Positions 35,707-48,440 of a DNA stretch of 64,000 nt are shown here, piece by piece. The notes under the pieces were generated by a model, which was given only the letters and a program-made list of their open reading frames with translations, searched no databases and was not told the origin of the DNA. Every line of letters starts with the position of its first letter. The stretch's first letter is position 1. Made by a program: the position numbers and the translations under genes. This DNA is from Selaginella moellendorffii. Taxonomy: Eukaryota > Streptophyta > Lycopodiopsida > Selaginellales > Selaginellaceae. Where the stretch lies: assembly GCF_000143415.4 (NCBI RefSeq), contig NW_003314261.1, forward strand, positions 1,289,674 through 1,353,673. Reading direction: 5' to 3'.

Positions 35707-38231
35707 TCTCCTCCTCTTGAAATGATGAAAGACTATCAGGGTTCTTTCGTGGATGGCCCAGGATTTGGAGGAACATCAGGAGGAGGCATTGGTAGATATG
35801 TAGGTGGCGCCAGTTGTTCTTGATCCCTTTGTAAGAAGCATTTTAGCCATTGCATATGCACAATTTCTAGAGGATCGGCCTATTGGATGTCATGCCAAAC
35901 CTCATAAGCTTGTAATCCAATTTGCCGCAACACTTGATATAGTCCTTTGTATTGAGCAAGGAGCCCTTTTGGATAAACCACATATCGTAAGATGGGGAAA
36001 ATGGATTAACACCTAATCATCCACTTTGTACTGTATAAATGGATGATGATGGGAGTTCTAATGTTGTTATCATCCCACTTGTATGCGTCCCAGGTGTTTA
36101 GCAGACTCTACTTGGATAAGTGGAAAGATGCTTGTCAAATACTAATCCCACGACCTAGCATCAATAGCTTGCAACAATTGCAAAGGTAAGCCCAACTTTG
36201 TTCGCAATATTGGATTATGACTATGTAGGAGTTTATATAGTGAAGCACCAACAGAAATCTACACTCTTGTGACATAGGTATACCAAAGAGACGGCAAATA
36301 ACCATCTCAATCTGAATGTTGAAAGTTTGTGTACTTCGCAATCATCCCTTTGAAAGTCCAAACTAGCCGTTCCATCAAACTGTTTAACTGTGGATGATAA
36401 GCACTCTTGAAAGTGTGGTGTATCCCCAATCGAGAATGTAAATGCCGGAATGGCAAGTCATCAGCAAGTGATGTAGAATTCTCAAACCTATCGTAAAGCC
36501 TTCCAATCCATGGCTCAATATTTAGAGCTTCACAAACTTTGTCAAAAGAAGGTAAATCTTGTTCTGCACTTTGTGGACACTAAACGTCAAGTACAACAAC
36601 CGCTGATAGCACGGATTCCTCATCCAAAAATTCCATAAACGTTAGAACAACAAGCTCATCAGAAACATGAGAAGAGAGTTAAGAAGGAAGAGGAGTTCGA
36701 GAAAGGGCATCAGGATCAACCATAGAACTCCCTAGGCGATGAACTACATCAAAATTATATATCTGAAGCTTTATAGCTCATTGAGCAGTATGACCAACTA
36801 AGTTCTTCCACTTCAATAATGAAGTAACTGTAGCATGATCACCTTCTAATAACATCCAAGAGCCATGTAGATATGCATAAAGTTTCTCAAAACAACCAAA
36901 ATATTGCTAAACAATTCTTCTCTATCGTGGAATAGTTCACCTCGAATGGCTATAATGTACGGCTGATATATGCAATAAGATGGCATTGACTAAGCACACT
37001 CGAGCTCTTTTGCATTAACACATCAGAAGCATTTACAAACAAAATGAAAGGTTGAGTGTAGTTAGAATACACCAAAACCAGAGGAGTTGTCAATAGCTCT
37101 TTGAGATTCATAAATGCCCACTCATAGTTTGCAAACTAGATGAAAGATGATGTTAATGACTTTAGCAACACTTATAACAGTGTAGTGCGATAAAAAAGAT
37201 GATCAACAAAATGACCAAGATACTGCACCTTGCTTAAGAAGCATTGCACATCATTCACACACTTCGAAGTAGGAACTTTAGAATAGCTATAAGTTCTTCA
37301 AGATCAATATGCAAACCCTCATGAGAAATATAGTACCCAAGATAAGTTCTGTCCCTAGATCTGAACACACACTTCAACCGCTTTAACTTTAAACTAACTT
37401 TTTGTAGCCGACTCAACACCTTATAAACATCATGGATGTATTCCTCCTACGTCCCCTCTGAGTGGATCAAAACATTATCGATGAAGTCAGTAGCGACCTT
37501 TAGCATATCACAAAAAACCTCTTCCATCATCTGCTAAAAAGTGGCTAAAGTATTGTTCAAACTAAATAACATCACCAAAACTTCATACAAACCAAATAGT
37601 GTATGAAAAACAATTTTAGGAATATCTACTTTAGCCATTAGTATTTGCCAGTACCTAAAAGCAAGATCTAACTTGGTGAATCAATGACTTCTCCCCAGAT
37701 GATCCAAAATATCAGTAGTGCTAGGAAGAGGGTACACATTCAGGATTGTCACTTTATTTAACGGATGATAGTCAATGCAAAAATGAATACTCCCATTAAG
37801 CTTCATCATAAAATGAGGTTCATATGCCCAATGACTTTTGAATAACACCCTTTTCCAATATCTCCTTGATGTTTGCATGTAAAATATTAATCTCTTTGGA
37901 TAATCGACAATGAACTAGAACCTTGATTGGACAAGCATCCTTAGTTGGAATAGGATGACGTGCGGCAATTTTGGCCCCAAATGACAGGTTAAATTCAAAG
38001 AGATCAGCATACTCCTGCAAGAGCTAGTCAACTGCTACAATACAAAGACCATTGGAAGGATTGAAAAAGGGAAGAGAGGAACAACATGAAAATAAAGGAG
38101 GAAGTAATGGGGAGACAAAAGTGATGGAAGTAGAGGAAGTAGAAGGACGAAGGGGTACAAAAGTAGAAGGAATGAAAGAAATATAAGGGAGTATGAAACA
38201 AAAGAGAGAAGCCTTAAAGTTACACTTGGGA
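35707..38231 (-). pseudogene. Split gypsy element, RT to integrase half
   Basis: Read right to left. The pre-RT region (LLQEYADLF at about 38020) leads into HPIPTKDACPIKV and the RT start KSHWAYEPHFMM, FCIDYHPLNKVT, YPLPSTTDIL (37880-37680). Decayed remains of the RT DD region (FIDNVLIHSEGT, about 37460), RNase H (about 37000-36850) and integrase follow (AYHPQLNSLMERLVWTFKG near 36350). A last stretch runs to a polypurine tract and LTR. Many stops. Gag and protease are not upstream here but on the far side of the inserted block, at 53676-54968, same strand and correct order. Confidence 0.85.
38223..38231 (+). repeat. CACTTGGGA, possible target duplication of the 15-kb block
   Basis: Eight of nine bases match CACTTGGCA at 53666-53674 at the other end of the block that splits the gypsy element. 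The exact left edge is uncertain. Confidence 0.35.
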
Positions 38232-38831
38232 GCATAGACTATACATAAGCTCACGAGTTGAAGAGTTGAGCTTACTAGTTGAGCTCAATTTTCAATTGTA
38301 ATTTAGTAGAAACATTATAAACTTTAAAATTTTAAAGTTATGGTGAACCTAATAATTTCATAACTCTTTATATATTATATAGATAAAAATGTTCTAAAGG
38401 ACACTTCTTGTTCTAATAATTTAAATATTTACTACTTGCAATGATAGGGATGTTTGTTAGAACATAAAATAAAATGCTTGCAAAAAGAGTATTCTTATCA
38501 CTTCTTTAAATTTGTACTTTGTGTTTTCTGGCTAGTAAATGTTAGGTTTGTCAGAATTTTAAAATTATTAAATTGGAATTAAGATTCTATATAAGGATAT
38601 ATAACCATTTAAAAGGAAAAAAAAATAACTGTGATGGTACATATGCTCTCACAATACATTGCAACATCATGCATTCGAAAGATTACCATGAAATATTTTT
38701 TGAGATGGTAAAGACAAAAATGGAGATTCATAAATATTATGGGCAGCATTGCAAAAAGAACCCTCGCAAGTATATGAAATAAAAAGTGAAATAATAAAAT
38801 ATTTTTATTAATTATATAAGGTATAATTAGT

Positions 38832-41800
38832 TTATATTATTGATAGAGAATAAACATCAATAGTGCTGGAAAATCTAATTAGCTCCAAAAGTTTTTTGCA
38901 ACTCGGCAATAGTAAGGCTTGCTTGGTGTATATGAATATCCACTTTAGGATCCTAGTGCAAGATGTTGATGAAGATGTAGTATATATGCTTGCAAAGAGC
39001 ATATGCTTTCCCATGTTCCTCGCGCTTCGTAAAGTCTGGACATGTGCAAGAAGGAAAGTCTTGAATGGCAATTGTGTACTCTCCACCTTCTATTTTGACT
39101 GTGTACTCCTTTGCGAGCGCAGTGTTGTACTTCGTGGAGAGAATCTCACACTCAAATGTTTGAGCCAAGTTTATTTTACCTTTGCTTTTTCTTGGAGACG
39201 TTACCAATAAATTTAACTGCCTTACCTTTTCTCGCTGGCCTCCTATGCATCTCTATAGGAACAGTCCTAGTTTTATCACTCATGTCTCCAACTTTCTTTT
39301 CAAGATTGAAACCAAATTTCTCAAGGTTTTCAATCTCATCTAAGGTGAGCGCAACACCATTAGCAACCAGCCATTCTTTAGGTACTGCATAAGTTTTAGT
39401 CACTATAGTGTTTTCAAGCCGCTTTGTATGGTTGACATCAGTGTTGCAGCAATATAACCAACACCATCTTAAAAATCCTACTTGCTTTCATTCCCCATGG
39501 AAACATGGGGCTAGAACAAAAGCAAACTTGTCACCATAGATCCAAGCCCAACACTTGCCCCTCGGAAGCATCCCCACACACCTTACATTTAATTTTGCTG
39601 GCACTCAACGGACTGCCTATTGCTTCGGCTCCACATTACGATAAGCAATTTCAACCTACTGTGATGCACTCTCTTCATCAGTCACTTGAGGTGGCTCAGT
39701 TCAGGGGCGATGTTTTGGAGCAGAATGATACTCAACATCAGGCCTGTGATAGATTTTTGCTCCAAGATCCGTGCCAACATCTTCACCAACAAAGGAAAAG
39801 CAACGTTTTGAGTAGATGGTCTTCATATCACCAATAGAAGCCCAGGGAGTGTACTCCATAGATGTGCCATGGACCACATCCTCCACTGCAGTTGCCACTG
39901 TTCGTGCTGGTGGAGTCACTTTCTTCTTCATCCGATCGTGTAACATCTCAACCAAAGGTCTTGTTCCCATGTATCTTCCTTCCTCAAATGCCAAGGCTTT
40001 TGAAACTTACTCTACAGTGCATGTCAAATCTGATAGACATGCTTCATATAGACTCATTTTCCCTTTCCCTGCCTCAGAGGAATGCTAGCTCCATTGTTTA
40101 CTTTTTGAGAGATTTCCAGTTGGGGTGTATGCAAGATCCTCAAGTGGTTAATCCTTATAAAAATATGATATTAAAAAGCAATAAAAAGAAAGATAAAAAA
40201 GAAAAACCAACCTGAAAAGAGTGATGTCCCCATTGGAACATTCTAACTTCCCACCACCCCAACCACGACTTAAGTTGTGGTAGACAACTTATGTGAGTAT
40301 GGCCATCTTCACACCACCACATTCGGATCTCATTTGCTTTTGCCTCATGTTCTTCTTCAGAAGGTGCAACCTGCCATTGTTTGCACAACTCCTTAAATGC
40401 TAATTGGAAATCTGGCTTGATAAGGTGGCAGTGCTGGTTTAGGCTCTGAGCCCAATGGAACTCACAAGTCCTCTCACGACCTTCTAGGGGTTGACTATTC
40501 CCAAAGACTGCCCGAACACCATTCTAATTAGCCCCAGCTCCATCTGCCATGAAACCGCGAAAGTTGGCAGGCTTACCAGTCTGCTTCAATACAATGTCAG
40601 AGAGGGACTTCCAAAATATTTCCTGAGCCATCTGGTCTTGTACTTTAAATTTTGCTGTTGCAATTGTCAAGTTACAACGTAGCCTGTGAAAAGCACAATG
40701 CTTAAAACCATTTTAAGATAATGAGAAAACAAACTACCTCAGATCATATACATGAGCTCTCATGGTTGTCCAACCCGCCACCCGCTCCATATGGTCAAAA
40801 TAAACCCATGCATTAGCAAGGTCACTCGACCCAGACATATCTATTTGGGAAACAAGATCCACACCAGAGGTGGGGCCCATGGTAGACATTTTGAAAATGA
40901 AGGGGCGCTCTTGCTCACTAATGACTTGATCTGGAAATAAACTCCTATGGATAAACTCATAGGGACAAGTCCATTTTAGTTCAAGGATTGAGTCGATTTT
41001 TTATTGGAGTTTCCCCTCTCGAGATTCACACATCTAAGACTTTATCCTAAATAAAACAAAATGTAAGAGAGATATTATTGAAAAGTATGTAATAATATTT
41101 TCATACCTCCTGAGGCTAGTTGCAAGTTGCACATGTCGTAGTAACTCTTGCAAGCTAGCCTCATCCAGTTGAGTATTCTTGTAGTCCGGATCAAGTAAAG
41201 TGCTTGCGATAAAATCCTTGAGCACTGTCTTTTGAACATGCTTCGGAGTTGTAGATGAGTTTCTCACAATCTCTATTTGCACTACATCTTTGAAATGGTT
41301 AATTGAACTCCTTTGTATCCCTTCCTGCATTAGATGTGTGTGCATGCTAATATGTACTACAGCTCTACCAGCCTCTCTATCCTGTGGAAGAAAATAATAC
41401 ATCTTGGCCCCACAAATAGCACAACATAATGGAGCATTCTTGCAAAACTGACACTTGAATCTAACACCAATGGTGTCACAGATGGGAGGATTGGTTGCAG
41501 ATCCTTTAAAAAATGTGGAGTTTTTACCACGCTCTCGATTGCATGTTTTATTCACACAATCCAAATACCCACCACAATGAACCATGGACATTGTGCCTTC
41601 AAAATGCTGGAAATGTGTGGTTTTAATCTTGCACCAGTTGTGGACACCTTGCTTCATCTCCATCCCCTTTCGTTTTGAGCTGACAAGAGGTGGTAGTTTA
41701 AAGAAGATATTGGCATTGTATGTAGATGGGAGCTCGCTAACGGGCCTATGTAGAAAGGAACACACGTCGATAGAGAGGCGGGAAAACTAGAAAGCGTTGC
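38832..41800 (-). pseudogene. MULE-like transposase with SWIM zinc finger, copy 2
   Basis: Transposases cut an element out and join it elsewhere in the nucleus. Read right to left: an N-terminal exon (about 41790-41109) has paired Cys motifs (CGGYLDCVNKTC, FKCQFCKNAPLCCAIC) and LPQDREAGRAVVH. After an intron, 41040-40740 has GVDLVSQIDMSGSSD and FDHMERVAGW. The next exon (about 40690-40215) has GFMADGAGAN and RTCEFHWAQSLNQH, matching the MULE second-Asp region with its CxxH signature. Downstream exons (40120-39700, 39403-38832) end in a SWIM finger, CTCPDFTKRE...CKH. In-frame stops interrupt it (two are certain: near 41010, and a TAG in place of Trp after GAN near 40527), so this copy is dead but recent. 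Assignment rests on these motifs and their order. Confidence 0.75.
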
Positions 41801-42099
41801 AAACAACTTTGAATATCGGTGAAGTTGGAGTTTGGAAATTTTTGGCTTACATTGGACTAACATCTCCATTAGAACTAGAAGAGGAAGAAATGATGACGAC
41901 AGACTCTTGCTTCACATTCACTTTAGCAGGATCGCAGCCTCGCACTTTGATTGGAGATCCCAATGTTGTCCACCTTCACCTACACCCGGTAGAAGAAACT
42001 CTGATTGTTCAACTACACCAATATTGTTGCGAATCACAGCCTCCAATGAAATAGAACCGAAAGAAAGATCGAAACGTCGGCAAAGAAAAATTTCTGAAA

Positions 42100-43030
42100 T
42101 AAAACTTTAGGAGAAAGAAAGCGGTGTGTGATCTTGGTAATGCAAAAGGAAGCTCTCCATTTTGTTACCTTTAGGTTTTGGAACTCTGAACTTTTGGGCT
42201 ATGCCATTATGTGAAAAGAAAGGGCAATTTTATTCTAGGATCTAACATCAAATAATGTTGTTATAATAAATTTTATATGAAGTATATAGGACTATGTTGT
42301 ACAATATTAAAAGTCTGTATACATTGAATTCAAAAACATGCTCAAATTTATTATATGGACTAACTTTTGGTAAAACGGAAAGAAATATCAACTCAAGCAT
42401 GTGCCATGATATGAAAGATAGGAATGATTTTATTCTATGATCTACCATCAACCAACTGTTGCTAAACAAATTAAATATTGTACATATTTTTAGTACTTCA
42501 TTAAAGCTAAAAATCATCACATTCTTTTGAACTCATTTAAATATATTCCATCTTTGTACTACCATCTATCACCTATAGTAAATTATCTATATACATTGCT
42601 TTGGAAATAACACCTTACGATTTAATAACCTTATATTTTCTAACAAGATGCTATTACTTGCAAGAAACACATAATTCTCATTTATAATTTCGTACTGTGA
42701 TCAGTTCAACACATGCGTCTGTGACATTATTTCACATTATGGCATAGTCATATTAGAGCACACCTCCATTATTAAATTACAACTCAAAAGGACTTTATCA
42801 CATGATCAAATATAGGACGGAATAGAAATTGTACATTGCTAGCAAATATTTGTAGAATGTAATGAAGATTTACTGCATCCACGATGAATGGTTGTGATGA
42901 AAGTTAGGTTAGGGTTAGGGTGGCCACCGGCATTAGGGTTTTACAGAAAGAGATTGGGAGTGACTGCGGGATCCATCAACATTGAACAAAATGCCGCCAA
43001 GAGTAAGTTTTTTCTCCTCCACTCCCTCTC
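42100..43030. other. AT-rich sequence upstream of the transposase; no gene seen
   Basis: Probable promoter side of the minus-strand transposase and unassigned AT-rich DNA. A two-and-a-half-unit TTAGGG run at about 42905-42920 is too short to mean telomeric sequence. Confidence 0.35.
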
Positions 43031-43034
43031 CTTT

Positions 43035-43366
43035 ACTCCCATGCCACGCCCAGCGCCGCTGTGCCCAACGCCCTCGCACCCACGCCACGCCCAGCGTCGC
43101 CGCTGCCTAGGGCCACTGAGCGCTGCCCAGCACCACCCAGTGCCAGACCACACCCAGTGCCGTGCTACCTAGGTTCACTGCTGCCCAACACCGCTGCTGC
43201 CATGCCACCGCTGCATGCCCCGTTGCCCAGCATTGCCCACGCCATGCCACGCCCAGTGCCGCGCTGCCTAGGGCTGCTGCTGCCCAGCACTGCTGCTGCC
43301 ATGCCGCCACCGCTGCCACGCCCAGCATTGCCGCCGCCATGCCCAGCACTACCGCTGCCAAGTGCC
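43035..43366 (+). repeat. GC-rich minisatellite
   Basis: Imperfect units of CCACGCCCAGCGCCGCTGCC and GCTGCCCAGCACC fill about 330 bases. Ala/Pro-rich frames across it are products of the repeat. Confidence 0.85.
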
Positions 43367-43369
43367 TGA

Positions 43370-44657
43370 TGTAGTGCACATGGTTTTTACCCTTTATCCT
43401 ATGGTGTTCTACCATAGGATAACACCACGAAACAGAACCTAAACCCTCTTTGTGCCACGTGACAGATGCCATGTGTCACATGCCTCGTGTCCATAGGATA
43501 GTGGTGTGGAACCCAAGGTTCAGGGCCTTGGGCCACTGAATGAAAGAACGGTGCCAAACTCCCAAGCATGGAGCCAAGGAGTGATGGAAGCGAACCACGG
43601 AGCAACTCCTGAACATACAGCCCAAGGAGCAAAGGGGCAGGGGCATGGAGTGACTTGGAACAGTCCTAGAATATCCAGCATTCCAATGCCAGGACCAGCA
43701 CGCAAAATGGAGCCAAATGAAGTCTGGCGCTATTTCGGCATATTAGTGGCCTAACGTGAGGATATGGGTACCCCACCAACTAGCATGGTACGGAACTTGG
43801 GCTTAGACCCAAGCCAGACGCAGAACAAGGACAAGCATGCAAACGGAAGCTAGACTATGCCTCATGTTAGTTGGCCATGCTTGACCTACCCACTATCACG
43901 CTTTGGGCTTTCACCCCAAGCCTCCCTTAGTACCAAGAGTTAGTCTCTGGGACAAGCTCAAAACTTACTAAATATGGAATGTTTCTAGATTGAAAATTTG
44001 GACACGAGACGAACACCATTGTGTTTAGGACAATCTCTATATTCCGTAGATATGCCAAATGAGCAAATCTGAACACTTTCCATAAATAGCATTTGGGACC
44101 GAAATGAGACTAACACAAAGGGCACGATAGCGAGGGTGTTTGGCAGACACGGTAGGCTATCATATAGCAAATATTGAGGGGGTTCCCAACACTAGCAAGT
44201 GCAAGTCAACAAATGAATTTCTCTAACCAAGTCAAGTATGCTTGACTAAATAGACACTTAGGAATTCCTTCTTTATGCTGATCTGGTCAAGTGCACATGC
44301 GAAAACCAGTTTCTCAACTAGCTTAGGCAGAGACTGATAACAAGTTCAGCAATACCGATCTCCTGCCATCATGGCAGTAAGGTAAGAGTGTCCGTAAGGA
44401 CTGGCCGATAGGTAACTTTCGATACCTAAAGTCACATTCGCAACACCTGGGCTGAGCATTTGGCCGGGCACTCCGCCTGGGCCGGCCATGGCAGGCCGGT
44501 ACGCCGGTAAACCAGCGCCCGCGCCAAGTCTCCGCAGGTTGGCAAAGGCACTTGGGGGCGGGCCGGTGCCCGCACCAAGTGCCTGTGCCAAATGCCCATG
44601 TCGGGCATTTGGCGCAAGCCAGCCAAGGCAATTGGGGGTGAGCCCGTTCGCCAGAGA
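43370..44657 (-). repeat. Repeat R, copy A (probable LTR, minus strand)
   Basis: From TGTAGTGCACATGG it matches copy B (48441 onward) for about 1.28 kb, down to CGCCAGAGA, where the methyltransferase arm begins. The last 220 bases are GC-rich and palindromic, unlike the AT-rich rest. No primer-binding site follows its TGTAG end here. Frames in it have no known product. Confidence 0.75.
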
Positions 44658-45846
44658 GGTCATCAAGATGCCAATAGATGGTACAAGAATCCAGTGGCTT
44701 TTATGATAGCTGTGTAGACTAAGGTATGTTCTTCCAAGTATACTTCTTATCATAGAATGTTTGTGTTGTCTTCAGCCATTGGTGAAGGTTAAGCAAGATG
44801 CATATGCACAGTCATATGGAGCTGAAAATGATTAAGAACTCTTGGAGCATTTAGTTGCAATTGACAAGAAAATCAACAACACAAAGAAGATAAAGGTAAG
44901 GAAATTACTTAGTGTGGTTGACCTCAACCAGGTTAAAGGAGTGGTTTGATATTATAATAGAGATTGCTTGTCATGAAAGTAAGTATTATTTGTGTTTACA
45001 TGAAGGTTACTCACAAAAGTTATTTCTTAGTGGGCAAGATTCCAGATGAGATTATTTACAACATCTCAAAGTCAAAGCTTACATATGCGGAACAGATACA
45101 CATTCTGAATGACCTCAATAGCAAACTCAAGGAAGGAGAAAAAGGTTTGGACAGTATGATGGAGACTATGATGAGGAGGACCGTCTACATTTCACTATAT
45201 ATGAAGGGGAGATGTTTCTAGCACCTTTCATAGGGGATGATTCTGAGCAACTTCCATTTAAAGATTTTGTCACCACTGAGCATACAAAACTCGGAAAGGA
45301 TTCCACAACCACGACTCCATTTGATAAACAACTTGGCCAACCTTACTTCATGTGTCGAGTGGCTTTTAGGTAACATACAATTTCTCAACTATACTCAATT
45401 TGTTTATATTCTATTATAGGTATCTCCAATATAGAGGCGTTCCTCTCGAAACACTGGTATGCACATGACTCCTGAGGCATGGTGTGAGAGATGGAGGCAT
45501 GTACCCGACAACAATGAAGTTTCCAGCAGCAATAAAGCAAGCTTGTCCTTGGGAATTGGAGATGCTAAATTATGCACCAACCCACCGAGAGGCTGCAAGA
45601 GGCAACAATGAAGATGTGCTAGATGATGAAGATGATGGCCATGAGAATGTCGACACTGTTGGTGCCAATGGCGAGGAGAGTGAAGATGGTAGTGAGAATG
45701 AGATTCCTCAAGACGAAGTTGAGAAAGAGAACCAGAACGTCCAAGAAGTTCTACCTCGAAGAAAGCATGCAAATCCACATCTGGAGGAATTAGTCAACAG
45801 TGATGATGGTCATCCAAGACGTGCCCGTAATCAAAGTCAAAGATAA

Positions 45847-48430
45847 TGATATCTAAGAGTCTTAATTATCAGTGATTAAATCTTAGATTAGAACACAAAA
45901 GTATTCCAAGTAAGTTATCATCCGATAAACCAATATTATAGTATAGGAACCACCAAGATCACTATAGTTGGAAAACATAGAATGCACTATCCAACAAAAT
46001 TGAATAGCAAGTATATCATCAAGTAAACTCAATAATTAAACTTAACTATCAAAAATTGCAGATAGAATGCTAAACAACTCATAAAAGACAACTATAAGAA
46101 CACAAAGTATCATTAACAGACAAGCAAAATGCTCGCAAATGTATCACCTAAATTTAACAACATTCAAACCTATTAAAATCAACCTAATCAACAGAACAGA
46201 ATGAATGTTGCAAAACAAACAAACTCTAATTCATGCTAACTATCGCACTAGCGAATCCAAATAAATCCCAGTCAATAATACTAAGGAACTCAAATTGCTT
46301 AAACAAGGGTCAGCAACTTCCTACTGATGTCTTAAACCCAAGAAACCAATTCAGAGCAAACCACAAAGAACATGTGGTAATACAAAAAGCCAAAAACCAT
46401 CAAAGAGAATAACAAATTATCATGAAAGATCATCAATCATCTTATCAATGAAGAAATGCATAATCATTGCTGAAGAAAGAATCCACCATCCCGGAGAATG
46501 GCATATCATTCTAAATCAACAACAATCAAGCAAAACCTTTGACAAGGATAATCAAACATCCTAGATGATAGTCAATCATCACTAATGGTTTGCCAGATGC
46601 AAATACCAACTTCAATATCGAAGCTAATGCGCAAAAATGCTTTCCCCAACAACTTCTAACAAATGGAACAATGAGCATAAAAACTCAAGGAACCAAAAGC
46701 TCCAAAATGCCTATAGCCAAGTCTCTCATAATAATAATCATAAGTTTCACATGAACTAACTTTAATGCGAAAGAAGAAATCATGGTATAACCCACAATAT
46801 CCTCCTCAACACATCCATAAGCTAAACTTCATAATGCCAAAGCTAATGAAAAGTATATTTGCATCAATCCAAAAGCCAAGCACAATGAAATTATGCTCAA
46901 CAAGTGATCACCAAACTATCCTCCATGAATCCATCTATAGCAAGACGTAACTCACTTCATAACAAACACAAGAAAAAATCATCAATAATCTATATATCCC
47001 AACTCAAATCTAATAAAGATTCAAACATCTCAATATTGATCATTAACTCTTCATCTCATAAAACTAGCATAGTCCATGACTGAATCACTTTTCAAGGAAA
47101 AGCTCAAATCTCAACCCTGACTAAGCAATCTTGTCTAGAACACAACTAAATCAAACTTACTACTCAGTTCATTTGAACGTCAATATAGTTGCTAACTAGC
47201 AAATGCACGAATACCAATAACACAAAACCACAACCAAATCATTAATACTATCTCCATCAAGACTAATGAAACTCAATATCAATCTTACAAAAAACATTTC
47301 ATCCCACTTGAATCTCAACATCAATAATATCAATGATAGGGCATCACTTCAATGCCATCAACACTAGAACAAAGCTAGAAGAAAGAAAGAGTGAATCACC
47401 ACTCAAAACTCTCTTAGCAACTAAGTTAACCAAAGTCGAAGATACTTTAGTTAGTATCCGAGACTAATCCTCCTCACATACTCAGCTACAGAACACATAT
47501 TATCAAAGAGTGATTCACCACATCCAAAACTCCATAAAATCCAACACCCACAAACTAAACGTAACCAAATGATATCAACAAAAGAATCGATATGCCAACA
47601 TAGAAAACCATGCAAGCCACGACACGATCCTCCACAACACCACTCGGTAAAGCAAGCCCATCATTACTAAATCATCATCGAGTGAAGCAAGTGTCAACTG
47701 TCTTTGACAAACTTTACAAGAAATCACTAATTGCAAAGCAATTAACAATCACTCTTCAACTTGCCTTCACAAAACTCAAACATTAAACTCACATCATCGA
47801 GTCATATAATTGTTTAGTATGAATATAATACCCTATATATGAGATATTAGCTCACGAACAGGCACAAACTAAATGACCACTCGAATCCAACTCAACTGCA
47901 ATAAGCTCACTAATGCATTTAGCCTATAGCTCTGAGCATGCCTTGAAGAAGCTAGCTATGCATAATCAACACTTAGCCGAAACTAAAGTGAAGACCATGA
48001 GATGAACTTATATCAATACACAACATTCTCACTAACAAAGCTATATAATAGACCAGCCTATTTGCCACTCTTTGCAAACCTAGGGAAGGTTTACTTTCAC
48101 CCATGGTACATGGAACAACTCATGGAACCATTGGAACAACTTATGGAACCATCGGCCAACTCAAAGTATAACCTTGAGTTGCTAATATGCCTCACTCATG
48201 AGCCCAAGTGCAAACTCGTGCAAAATGATACACCTCAAATCCATCCTATGAGCCCAAGAGCAAGCTCACATCATAAGGTACAACATGGTAACTAAATCCA
48301 TACCTAAGGAACGATTGTGAAGTCTTTGCACCCAAACGTGTACCCACTTGGATCATTGTTTTCGTCTCTGCGTATGCAATGAGACTAGTTGTCCAATCTC
48401 ATTGAGTAGTACTCGCTGAGACTCATTCTT
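45847..48430 (-). mobile_element. Non-coding leader of an inserted LTR element
   Basis: About 2.6 kb, A/C-rich on the plus strand, without any recognisable gene. At its right end is a minus-strand primer-binding-like site and the end of repeat R. It therefore looks like the 5' internal part of a minus-strand LTR element whose gag-pol and 3' LTR are missing. It replaces about 120 bases of the methyltransferase gene. Confidence 0.5.
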
Positions 48431-48440
48431 TGATACCAAA
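48428..48440 (-). other. Candidate primer-binding site next to repeat R copy B
   Basis: On the minus strand TTTGGTATCAAAG, 10 of 12 to TGGTATCAGAGC allowing the extra T, immediately after an LTR-like end ...GCACTACA. Confidence 0.6.

Noticed and set aside
42905-42920. TTAGGGTTAGGG as interstitial telomere
   Set aside because: Only about two units, and plant telomeres are usually TTTAGGG.
43061-43472. Ala/Pro-rich frames in the GC-rich block
   Set aside because: Products of the minisatellite; no start context or conservation.
44323-44753. Frames of 64-187 codons in repeat R on both strands (also 49384-49947)
   Set aside because: They lie in GC-rich hairpin repeats, are open on both strands, and differ between copies.
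44658-48440. Methyltransferase exons as cargo transduced by the R-type LTR element
   Set aside because: Exon order and orientation match simple insertions of R elements into an already present gene, with exons continuing at 50010; capture is not needed.
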